From contig DBNL01000102.1 in NCBI GenBank assembly GCA_002299785.1, positions 1-19,542 of the forward strand: a stretch of 19,542 nt of DNA, written 5' to 3'. The translations under genes were made by a program, and so were the position numbers. The stretch is from Verrucomicrobia bacterium UBA673. Its GTDB lineage: Bacteria > Verrucomicrobiota > Verrucomicrobiia > Limisphaerales > UBA1096. The first letter of the stretch is position 1, and each line of letters begins with the position of its first letter. Under the pieces are notes generated by a model. It saw nothing but the letters and a program-made list of their open reading frames with translations, was not told the origin of the DNA and made no database searches. Shown piece after piece: positions 7,765-14,811 of the stretch.

Positions 7765-9945
7765 ATGCGAAAACTTCTATACCTTGGAGTCGCGCTAACT
7801 TGCTGCGCAGGCTTCGCCTTGTCTGACCAAGGGACAGTCGCAAACCAGATCAAGCCGCGCCCATCGATCACCGCTCTGCGAGTGGAGCAACCGCCAGTGA
7901 TTGACGGCGTGATGGATGATGCTGCCTGGCAGAAAGCCCCAGCCGCCGGCGACTTCGTTCAAGATGAGCCCGGGAACGGCGTGCCGATGACCGAGCGTAC
8001 TGAGTTTCGCGTCCTCTACGATACTCGTGCCCTCTACGTCGGCATTTGGTGTTACGACTCTGAGCCAGAGAAAATCCTCGCCCGAGGCATGACTCGGGAT
8101 GACTTCCCAATGGAGGATGACTATATCTATATTGCTATCGATACTTTTCTGGACAGACGCAATGGCTACAATTTCACAATTAATCCAAACGGCTTACGTT
8201 ATGACGCATTAATTAACAACAACTCTCATTCCAGCAGTAATTGGGACGCGATCTGGGAATGCAAAAGCCAAATCAGTAACAATGGTTGGTTCAGTGAAAT
8301 TGCCATCCCCTTCGACTCGATCGCTTTCAATCCCCGCAATTCCACTTGGGGTTTCAACATCTCCCGAACGATTCGTCGGAAAAACGAACGTGGTCGTTGG
8401 CACAGCGAGGGGCGCCAGCTCAGAACCTCTTCCATGGGAAATGCAGGCGAAATCCGTGGCTTAGAGGGGCTTGCCAATATCACCAAGTGGGAAGTCCGCC
8501 CATACAGTATAGCCAAATACCAATACAAGAACGATACCGGCAATGGAAACACACTGGGCGACCTTGGAGGCGACATTTCCTATCGTTTGGCTCCAAACTT
8601 GAGCGCCAGCCTTTCAGTGAACACCGACTTTGCCGAAACGGAGGTCGACTACCGACAACTCAACTTCACCCGCTTTTCTATTGAGTATCCAGAGAAACGT
8701 GACTTTTTTCTAAAGGATTCAGGTATTTTTCAGTTTGGCCCATCCTCGCGTCGTTCGAGATCACAGTCGAGTACCCCATTCTTCAGTCGGCGTATTGGCC
8801 TTACTCTTAGCGGACACCCTGTCCCCATCAATTTGGCCACCAAAATCACCGGTCGAATCGGCAAATATAACATCGGCATGATTGGCGCCATGCTCGACGA
8901 GCACAACGGTATTGGCAGCCAAAATGTATTTGTGACGCGCATCTCACGCAACGTTCTTGAACAATCGTCAATCGGTATGATCAGCACCATGGGTGACCCT
9001 AATTCTGACAAGGATGCATACATGATCGGTACAGATTTCAACTACCGGACAACAAAGTTCCTCACCGATAAGACACTTCGTGCCAGCGTTTACACAATGG
9101 CTAATTTCGACGATGACACCGATTGGAACTACGCCCATGGAGCAAATATCAGCTACCCGAACGATCTCATCGAAGCCGAAGTGTCATTTTATCAAGTCGA
9201 CGAGGAATTTAAACCCAAGCTCGGCTTCACCCGCCGAACCGGAATTCGTCGATTCGGATCATCCTTCTCCTATCGACCAAGACCGGAAAATGTCGACTGG
9301 TTGCGGAAATATCACCTAAGTTATAGGAACTCTATCTACACCGCGCTCGACAACAACATTGAGTCGCAGCAGCATAGTTTCTACATTCCATACTTGGATT
9401 TTGAATCTGGCCACAATGTCTACTTCAAAATCGAGCAGGAATACGACAAGCCGGATCACGACTTCGACATCTCTGGCGGTGGCATCGTGCCAGCCGGCGA
9501 ATATTGGATGACCAAATACGTCTTGGACTTCGAACTCAGGGACTCCGGCTTAATCAATGGTGATTTCGGCTATGAGTTAGGTGACTGGTATCACGGAGAG
9601 AAACAAACCGCCTATTTCCAGATTGGTTTTGATCCGTCAAAGTGGCTCAATACGAGCCTTAGGTACAGCTTCAACCATTTCGAACTGCCTAGAGCCGAGT
9701 TCGACGCACAGGTCGCCTCCGGAAACATTCGGATCAACTTCACTCCCGATATGGGATGGTCGCACTTCATCCAGTATGATGACATCTCGGAATCCATAGG
9801 CTACAGCACCCGCTTCTTCTGGGAATTTAAGCCTGGCAAAAAGTTTCTCGCTGTCATCCGCCAAAACTACGGCGACGAGGATCACTTATTCTCCCTCCGC
9901 CAGAGTGAGTTTGCCATTAAGGCATTAACCACCTTACGCTTCTGA
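7765..9945 (+). CDS. Exported CBM9-like / DUF5916 outer-membrane beta-barrel protein
   Basis: A 726-aa protein with a signal peptide at residues 1-20 (MRKLLYLGVALTCCAGFALS). Residues about 32-215 match the CBM9-like fold: PPVIDGVMDDAAWQKAP, then FRVLYDTRALYVGIWCYD and DDYIYIAIDTFLDRRNGYNF. Residues about 225-726 match the DUF5916 region, with alternating-strand patterns such as SASLSVNTDFAETEVDYRQLNF, the PEKRDFFL motif at about 311-318 and FSRRIGL. The protein ends in the aromatic ALTTLRF typical of outer-membrane barrels. Such proteins are thought to act in polysaccharide or peptide use at the cell surface, but no reaction is proven. Base use differs from the neighbours: several stretches fall to 33-48% GC, whereas flanking genes are mostly above 60%, which may indicate a different history. 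No Shine-Dalgarno is seen before ATG 7765. Confidence 0.88.
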   Translation: MRKLLYLGVALTCCAGFALSDQGTVANQIKPRPSITALRVEQPPVIDGVMDDAAWQKAPAAGDFVQDEPGNGVPMTERTEFRVLYDTRALYVGIWCYDSEPEKILARGMTRDDFPMEDDYIYIAIDTFLDRRNGYNFTINPNGLRYDALINNNSHSSSNWDAIWECKSQISNNGWFSEIAIPFDSIAFNPRNSTWGFNISRTIRRKNERGRWHSEGRQLRTSSMGNAGEIRGLEGLANITKWEVRPYSIAKYQYKNDTGNGNTLGDLGGDISYRLAPNLSASLSVNTDFAETEVDYRQLNFTRFSIEYPEKRDFFLKDSGIFQFGPSSRRSRSQSSTPFFSRRIGLTLSGHPVPINLATKITGRIGKYNIGMIGAMLDEHNGIGSQNVFVTRISRNVLEQSSIGMISTMGDPNSDKDAYMIGTDFNYRTTKFLTDKTLRASVYTMANFDDDTDWNYAHGANISYPNDLIEAEVSFYQVDEEFKPKLGFTRRTGIRRFGSSFSYRPRPENVDWLRKYHLSYRNSIYTALDNNIESQQHSFYIPYLDFESGHNVYFKIEQEYDKPDHDFDISGGGIVPAGEYWMTKYVLDFELRDSGLINGDFGYELGDWYHGEKQTAYFQIGFDPSKWLNTSLRYSFNHFELPRAEFDAQVASGNIRINFTPDMGWSHFIQYDDISESIGYSTRFFWEFKPGKKFLAVIRQNYGDEDHLFSLRQSEFAIKALTTLRF

Positions 9946-9974
9946 ACTTGGCTGATACCCAATAGAGAAATACA

Positions 9975-10002
9975 CTTATTGTCTAACAAGTTGGCCAATA
10001 AG
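9975..10002 (+). terminator. Weak hairpin after the DUF5916 gene
   Basis: CTTATTG and CAATAAG form a 7-bp stem with a 14-base loop, 29 bases after the stop of the DUF5916 gene. A TTGGCCAA palindrome overlaps the loop and right arm. There is no T-run after it. It may end transcription weakly or be chance. Confidence 0.25.
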
Positions 10003-10100
10003 CTGTATAAATCATTGACATGGAAAGCCGGTTTCGCTAGCAAGACAGGCCCTTGGCCACGCCAACGGGAAGACATATTAAACATCAACTCCAAAGAAAA

Positions 10101-10736
10101 ATGGCACTAAGACTGGGCGATGAAGCTCCGAATTTCCAAGCGGAGACAACAGAAGGTGACATCGACTTCCATCAGTGGATCGGCGATAATTGGGCGATCT
10201 TGTTCTCTCATCCCGCAGACTACACACCGGTGTGCACTACTGAACTCGGCTACACAGCAAAACTCCAGCCGGAGTTCCAGAAGCGCGGCGTCAAGACGAT
10301 CGCAGTCAGTGTCGATTCGCTCGAGGATCACCACGGATGGATCAACGATATCAACGAGACGCAAAACACCACTGTCAACTTCCCGATCATCGCCGACTCG
10401 GACCGCGCCGTGGCAACCGCGTATGACATGATCCACCCAAACGCTGCCGAGAAATTTACCGTGCGCTCAGTATTCGTCATCGACCCGAACAAAAAGATTC
10501 GCCTGACGATCACCTACCCGCCCGCAACTGGCCGCAACTTCGACGAGATTTTACGTGTAGTGGACGCCCTGCAACTGACCGACAGTCATTCCGTGGCCAC
10601 TCCCGTCAATTGGAAGCACGGCGAGGACTGTATCGTAGTGCCAACCCTATCCGACGAGGAGGCGACAGCAAAGTTCCCGAAAGGCTTCACCACCATCAAG
10701 TCGTACCTGCGCACCACACCGCAGCCGAACAAGTAG
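10101..10736 (+). CDS. 1-Cys peroxiredoxin (Prx6 family)
   Basis: A cytosolic thiol peroxidase of 211 aa that reduces hydrogen peroxide and alkyl hydroperoxides. The active-site motif PADYTPVCTTELG places the peroxidatic Cys at residue 45, with Pro38 and Thr42 in the family's PxxxTxxC spacing. The conserved Arg lies in VRSVFVIDPNKKIRLTITYPPATGRNFDEILRVVDALQ, and the long Prx6-type C-terminal arm follows (NWKHGEDCIVVPTLSDEEA, then KGFTTIKSYLR). A second Cys sits in GEDCIVVP; whether it acts as a resolving residue cannot be told from sequence. ATG 10101 begins MALRLGDEAPNF, the usual N-terminus. A TTG at 10053 would add 16 unrelated residues. The start is preceded by CCAAAGAAAA, an A-rich leader without a clear Shine-Dalgarno. 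The gene ends at a strong intrinsic terminator. Confidence 0.95.
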   Translation: MALRLGDEAPNFQAETTEGDIDFHQWIGDNWAILFSHPADYTPVCTTELGYTAKLQPEFQKRGVKTIAVSVDSLEDHHGWINDINETQNTTVNFPIIADSDRAVATAYDMIHPNAAEKFTVRSVFVIDPNKKIRLTITYPPATGRNFDEILRVVDALQLTDSHSVATPVNWKHGEDCIVVPTLSDEEATAKFPKGFTTIKSYLRTTPQPNK

Positions 10737-10753
10737 TTTGCTTTTCAATAAGT

Positions 10754-10783
10754 GGAGTTGTCCTTTGGCAGCTCCTCTTTTTT
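10754..10783 (+). terminator. Intrinsic terminator of the peroxiredoxin gene
   Basis: A 9-bp stem (10754-10762 with 10767-10775, including two G-T pairs) closes a CTTT loop and is followed by TC and six T. It starts 17 bases after the peroxiredoxin stop. It also ends only 21 bases before the likely TTG start of the DUF971 gene, leaving no room for a promoter between them. Confidence 0.85.
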
Positions 10784-10804
10784 GTTTCCGGAACTCACCG
10801 CAAA

Positions 10805-11116
10805 TTGCAACCAATTGACATACAGGTTATCGGCGAGGAGTTGGCGATCAAGTGGGACGATGACAGCGAGTCTTTCGTACGCTTGGACAAACTGCGTAAA
10901 GCCTGCCCCTGCGCCAGTTGCAAAGGTGAAACCGACGTTATGGGAAACCTTCACAAGGGCCCCAAGCGTCCGTACAAAATCTCCTCGTTTCATATTCGCT
11001 CGCTCGAATTCGTCGGTGGCTATGCCATCAAACCGGTGTGGGAGGACGGCCATAGCACCGGCCTGTTCGCTTTCGACTACCTCCGCGCCGTCGCCGATTC
11101 CCCCGGCGACGAGTAG
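10805..11116 (+). CDS. DUF971 (gamma-butyrobetaine hydroxylase-like N-terminal domain) protein
   Basis: A 103-aa protein that is one DUF971/GBBH-like N-terminal domain. It opens MQPIDIQVIGEELAIKWDD, carries the zinc-type motif CPCASC (Cys34, Cys36, Cys39) and His83 in VWEDGHSTGLFAFDYLR. The same C-x-C-x-x-C plus His arrangement binds zinc in the N-terminal domain of gamma-butyrobetaine hydroxylase, where it is not the catalytic site. Stand-alone versions occur in many bacteria, sometimes linked to iron-sulfur cluster proteins, but the role here is unknown. The start is taken as TTG 10805 because translation from there gives the family's usual N-terminus and no ATG or GTG lies nearby in frame upstream; a weak CCGGAA lies 12 bases before. 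Reading further upstream in frame runs through the peroxiredoxin terminator and is rejected. Confidence 0.85.
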   Translation: MQPIDIQVIGEELAIKWDDDSESFVRLDKLRKACPCASCKGETDVMGNLHKGPKRPYKISSFHIRSLEFVGGYAIKPVWEDGHSTGLFAFDYLRAVADSPGDE

Positions 11117-11136
11117 CCACAAATGGTTTGTGGCTA
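11114..11136 (+). terminator. Perfect inverted repeat over the DUF971 stop codon
   Basis: A perfect 10-bp stem (11114-11123 with 11127-11136) with a TGG loop starts exactly at the TAG stop of the DUF971 gene. No T-run follows, so it may be a factor-dependent terminator, an RNA-stability element or a protein site. The muramidase ATG begins 25 bases later, so it lies in that gene's leader if the two are cotranscribed. Confidence 0.55.
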
Positions 11137-11161
11137 GGCGCTTGGCTGACTAGTTTTCGGT

Positions 11162-12403
11162 ATGCGTTTCGTGACCCGTTGGCTGAGTTTTGCCCTTCTA
11201 ATTTCCAGTTGTGCTGCCGTTCAGGCGCGCGTTTACCTCGGCAACGAGTCGCTTGCCATGCGCGACTTCAGGACGCTGCGAGGCAAACGCGTCGGCCTGC
11301 TGACAAACCCCTCCGGCGTCGATGGCCGCGGCCGCTCCGTCATCGATATTTTGCACAAGTCGCCAAAGGTCAATCTCGTCGCGTTGTTCGGCGCGGAGCA
11401 CGGCATTGATGGCCGAGTGCCGGCCGGCAAGGAGTTCCCCAACAGCACCCATCGCCGCACCGGCCTGCCAATCTACTCGCTCTACGGCCCCGGCCCCGTC
11501 CGTAAACCGACGCCGGGGATGCTCAAGAAAATCGACTGCCTCGTGTACGACATACAGGACACCGGCGCGCGCTCGTACACGTTCATAAGCACGATGGGGT
11601 TGTGCATGGAGGAATGTGGCAAGGCCGGCGTCGAGTTCGTCGTGCTCGACCGCCCTAACCCGCTTGGCGGCAAACGCGTCGAAGGACTCATTCTCAACCC
11701 CCGCTTCAAGTCGCTCGTTGGCCAATGGAAAATCCCCTACGTATATGGCATGACCGCCGGCGAGTTGGCCTACATGATCAGCAGCGAAGGCTGGATTAGG
11801 CACCGCCCTAAAATCTTCATCATCAAAATGAAAGGCTGGACCCGCTCTATGACTTGGCGCGGCACCGGCCTCAAGTGGGTTCCCACCTCGCCGAACATCC
11901 CGCACGGCGACTCGCCGCTGCACTACGTCTCCACCGGCGTGCTCGGCGAACTCGGCGCGGGCAGCAGACTCAGCATCGGCATCGGCGAAGGCATGCCGTT
12001 CGAGTGCGTCGCCTCCACTTGGATGAACGCCACCGGCATCGCCCTCCAACTCAACAACCGGCGACTGCCGGGCGTGCGCTTCGAGCCGATCCGCTTCAAG
12101 AGTCGCCGCGTGAAAGACCGCACCTACAAAGGCGTCCGCATCAGATTCACCAACCCCGCCACCGCGCCGCTCATGGCGATCAACTACCACATCCTCGACG
12201 CCGTACGCGCCGTGGCCAAGCGCGACATCTTCGCCACCCGCGTCAAGAGCGGCCACAGCTTTAACATGTTCGACAAAGTCAACGGCACCGACTCGATCCG
12301 GCGCGATCTCGCCGCCGGCCGTTCTGGCGCGGCCATCGTCAAGTCGTGGGCCGGGGACGAGGCCCGGTTCCGCCAGCAACGCGCCAAATACCTCCTCTAC
12401 TGA
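11162..12403 (+). CDS. Exported DUF1343 protein, probable exo-beta-N-acetylmuramidase (NamZ type)
   Basis: A 413-aa protein of the DUF1343 family, whose characterised members remove N-acetylmuramic acid from the ends of peptidoglycan fragments during wall recycling. Family blocks seen: GKRVGLLTNPSGVD (41-54), LFGAEHGIDG (75-84, with Glu79 in the position associated with catalysis), DCLVYDIQDTGARSYTFIS (125-143), VVLDRPNPLGG (about 160-170) and VPTSPNIPH. The C-terminal part has FNMFDKVNGTDSIRRDLAAG and ends at YLLY, so it appears complete. The N-terminus MRFVTRWLSFALLISSCAAVQA is a signal peptide. ISSC at 14-17 fits a lipobox, so it may be a lipoprotein; cleavage after VQA by signal peptidase I is the alternative. 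No partner recycling genes are adjacent. No Shine-Dalgarno is visible before ATG 11162. Confidence 0.9.
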   Translation: MRFVTRWLSFALLISSCAAVQARVYLGNESLAMRDFRTLRGKRVGLLTNPSGVDGRGRSVIDILHKSPKVNLVALFGAEHGIDGRVPAGKEFPNSTHRRTGLPIYSLYGPGPVRKPTPGMLKKIDCLVYDIQDTGARSYTFISTMGLCMEECGKAGVEFVVLDRPNPLGGKRVEGLILNPRFKSLVGQWKIPYVYGMTAGELAYMISSEGWIRHRPKIFIIKMKGWTRSMTWRGTGLKWVPTSPNIPHGDSPLHYVSTGVLGELGAGSRLSIGIGEGMPFECVASTWMNATGIALQLNNRRLPGVRFEPIRFKSRRVKDRTYKGVRIRFTNPATAPLMAINYHILDAVRAVAKRDIFATRVKSGHSFNMFDKVNGTDSIRRDLAAGRSGAAIVKSWAGDEARFRQQRAKYLLY

Positions 12404-12531
12404 TGATCCTTGGCGAAGCGATTGTACAATTTTTCTTTATTTTTTCAAATTTGTGCTCAAATTGCCACTCCGTTTGGATCGGCAAATAGCACGCTTCTCT
12501 TGTTCGTCCTACACAAAACAGCAAAAAATTT

Positions 12532-14784
12532 ATGAGTAACTATTCGCAGGCAGCCTGGAAGGCTCAACAGGATCGCAACGACCAACTCATCGCCGACTCA
12601 AAGTACATGCGTCCCAGCGTCACCTCACAGGTATTGCCGCTGCAGATCGACGTGGGCGGCACCGAGACGCTTGACGCCAAGCAGATCGCCACTTTGCAGG
12701 CGCTTGAGATCGAAGCGGCACGCATCTCCATTTCCTCGCTGGCGTCGCTGGCCACCATCGGCGAACTCGACCACCTCGGCGGCGGCCTTGACCTGATCCC
12801 CAGCCTGATGCTCACCCTCGCCGCCACCGATTACGACAAGGTCCATTACACGATTGAGAACGCCCACGCCAGCATCGGCTATTACTCGTCACTCGGCGCG
12901 CTTGGCTTCCTCGATCGAGACTCAGTGGTGCACCAGTTCCGTCGCGGGCTCGACGTTCCCGGCCATGTGTCGTGGGTGCCGGGCGGCACGCAACTCAACG
13001 GCGGACGCCTAGGCGTGATGATTCCGGTCGCCGCCGGCCAGGCGATGGGCATGCGCGCGCGAAACCCGCAATCGTGGGTGGTCTGCCACTGCGGCGACGC
13101 CGGCTGGATCGCCGGCCAGGCGCTGAACGGCTTCAACGCCGCCGATATCGGCAACCTGCCGCTGACCTTCGTCATGCAGCGCAACGGCATCCAGTTATCC
13201 GACTCGAATAAAAACGTGATGGACAAGGATCCGCGTCCGATCGTCGAGGCGATGGGTGTCGAGATCATCGAGACGACGTCGTTGTTCGACACCGCCGAGA
13301 TGTTCCAAGCCTACAAGCAGGCCAACGCCCGCGCGATGGAGGGCCGCCCCACCATGATTTACCCGACGGGCTACTCGTCTGCCGACGGTACAAAAGTGGA
13401 TTTCAACTGGCTGGCCGAGCGATTCGGAATCGCCGCCGAGGTCGAGGCGATCACAAGCAAACACGGCGTCTCGATGGATCAGGAAATCTGGGTGCCGGGC
13501 GCAATGATGAGCTATCGCGATATCGGCCCGATGCTTGAATGCCTGTTGCTGGTCAACGACTTACCGGGCGGTGAAGGACATCACGACGGCCATATGAAGG
13601 GCCGCGACGAGGCCGAGGTGCTGGCCAACCCAATGCTAACCCGCACCCCCGAACAGCAGGTGGCTTTTAACGAGATTTCCGCAGCCGCCAAGGTCGAGGT
13701 GACCACCAACGCCCGCCCCGCTGCCGGCACGGCCAATCTCACGCTCAGCACCGAGCAGTTGGCCGAGGTCAGCCTGCCGGGGGTCGGCAAAAAAACCAGT
13801 GCCCGCGCCGGATCCGAGGTCGCTTACGCCGCCGTGGCCAAGGCGCACCCGAACGATGTGTTCATCGTGAGCTGCGATCTCAACCCATCAACCAAGCTCG
13901 GCAAGGCCGCCGCACAAATCCCGGCACAAAACCAGATCGAGCTGAGCATCGAGGAGCTGGCCGCGTTGCTAGTCGCCGACGGTCTCGCGATGAGCTCGTA
14001 CAAGCCGCAGGTCAACGTGGTCTCCACCTTCTCCGCGTTCTTTGAGGGCATCGCCCGAGAAGGCCTCGAATTGTGGCGCTACCAGCGCAACCTCAACGGC
14101 GTCAATGAGGGGCTAAACGTGATTATGCACATGAGCCACGTTGGCGCCTGCACCGGCCGCGATCATTTTTCCGGCTGGAGCCTCGACTGGGTCACGCTGG
14201 CAATCGGTTACCTACCATACGTCGATCGCTTTTACGCACCGGCCGATGCCCGTGGTGCGTTCGTAGCGGTAAAGGACGCCTGCGCCCGTTACGGTGCGCA
14301 CATTGTCGCCATCCCGCGCGACAACCTGCTCGTCCTCTCCAACGAACAGGGCAACGCGCTTTACAACACCGACAGCGAGTGGGAAGCCGTCACCCCGCTC
14401 CGCAAACATGACGGCGCGAAGATCGCCATCCTCGCGCTGGGTGCGACCGCCGGCATCGCGCTTGAGGCGGCGGAACAACTCGGCGGCTCGGCGGATGTTT
14501 ACGTCATCAACGGCCTGCCGCTGCCGGACGGTTTCCTCGATGGCATCTTCGGGGAATACGACGGCGTCGTGACAGTGGAGGACGGCATCATCGGCACGCG
14601 CACCACCGGGGTTCGCGGCTTCGCCGGCTTGGTGCTATCCGCCGCGAGCTGCACCAGTGCGAAAACCGAGCACATCGGAATCGTCGATCCGCGCATCGCC
14701 CCATCCGAGGGTCATGAGGAGATTTGGGAGCATTTCGGCCTGACCTCTGGCGCAATCGCCGCCGCAGCCAAGTCATTAACCTAA
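12532..14784 (+). CDS. Transketolase-family thiamine-diphosphate enzyme, substrate unknown
   Basis: A 750-aa cytosolic protein that lines up with transketolase along its length but with changed active-site motifs. Matching points: LDHLGGGLDLIPSL (79-92) for the SGHPGAP block, IENAHASIGYYSSLGALGF (108-126) for NGHGS, PGHVSW and PGGTQLNGG (143-158) for the TTGPLGQG loop, and CGDAGWIAGQALNG followed by QRNGI (187-220) for the ThDP/Mg motif, with Asp189, Asn218 and Ile220 in place. ELSIEELAALLVADGLAM (470-487) supplies the Glu (about 475) that activates ThDP. The stretch HVGACTGRDHFSGWSLDW (536-553) replaces the transketolase GEDGPTHQP segment that contacts sugar phosphate, and GDA replaces GDG. 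A C-terminal transketolase-like domain spans about 625-750. It is not deoxyxylulose-phosphate synthase by motif. It presumably makes or breaks a carbon bond next to a carbonyl. ATG 12532 follows an A-rich leader in a 128-base AT-rich gap where I see no convincing promoter. Confidence 0.85.
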   Translation: MSNYSQAAWKAQQDRNDQLIADSKYMRPSVTSQVLPLQIDVGGTETLDAKQIATLQALEIEAARISISSLASLATIGELDHLGGGLDLIPSLMLTLAATDYDKVHYTIENAHASIGYYSSLGALGFLDRDSVVHQFRRGLDVPGHVSWVPGGTQLNGGRLGVMIPVAAGQAMGMRARNPQSWVVCHCGDAGWIAGQALNGFNAADIGNLPLTFVMQRNGIQLSDSNKNVMDKDPRPIVEAMGVEIIETTSLFDTAEMFQAYKQANARAMEGRPTMIYPTGYSSADGTKVDFNWLAERFGIAAEVEAITSKHGVSMDQEIWVPGAMMSYRDIGPMLECLLLVNDLPGGEGHHDGHMKGRDEAEVLANPMLTRTPEQQVAFNEISAAAKVEVTTNARPAAGTANLTLSTEQLAEVSLPGVGKKTSARAGSEVAYAAVAKAHPNDVFIVSCDLNPSTKLGKAAAQIPAQNQIELSIEELAALLVADGLAMSSYKPQVNVVSTFSAFFEGIAREGLELWRYQRNLNGVNEGLNVIMHMSHVGACTGRDHFSGWSLDWVTLAIGYLPYVDRFYAPADARGAFVAVKDACARYGAHIVAIPRDNLLVLSNEQGNALYNTDSEWEAVTPLRKHDGAKIAILALGATAGIALEAAEQLGGSADVYVINGLPLPDGFLDGIFGEYDGVVTVEDGIIGTRTTGVRGFAGLVLSAASCTSAKTEHIGIVDPRIAPSEGHEEIWEHFGLTSGAIAAAAKSLT

Positions 14785-14811
14785 AGCCACTTGGCCAAGC
14801 AGTTAACTCTG

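Noticed and set aside
11198..12379. A 393-codon open frame antisense to the DUF1343 gene, and similar long antisense frames at 2546-3262, 4429-5160 and 14977-15975
   Set aside because: High third-position GC in the true genes keeps the complementary frames open. The translations are low-complexity and show no family motif, while the sense frames match known families.
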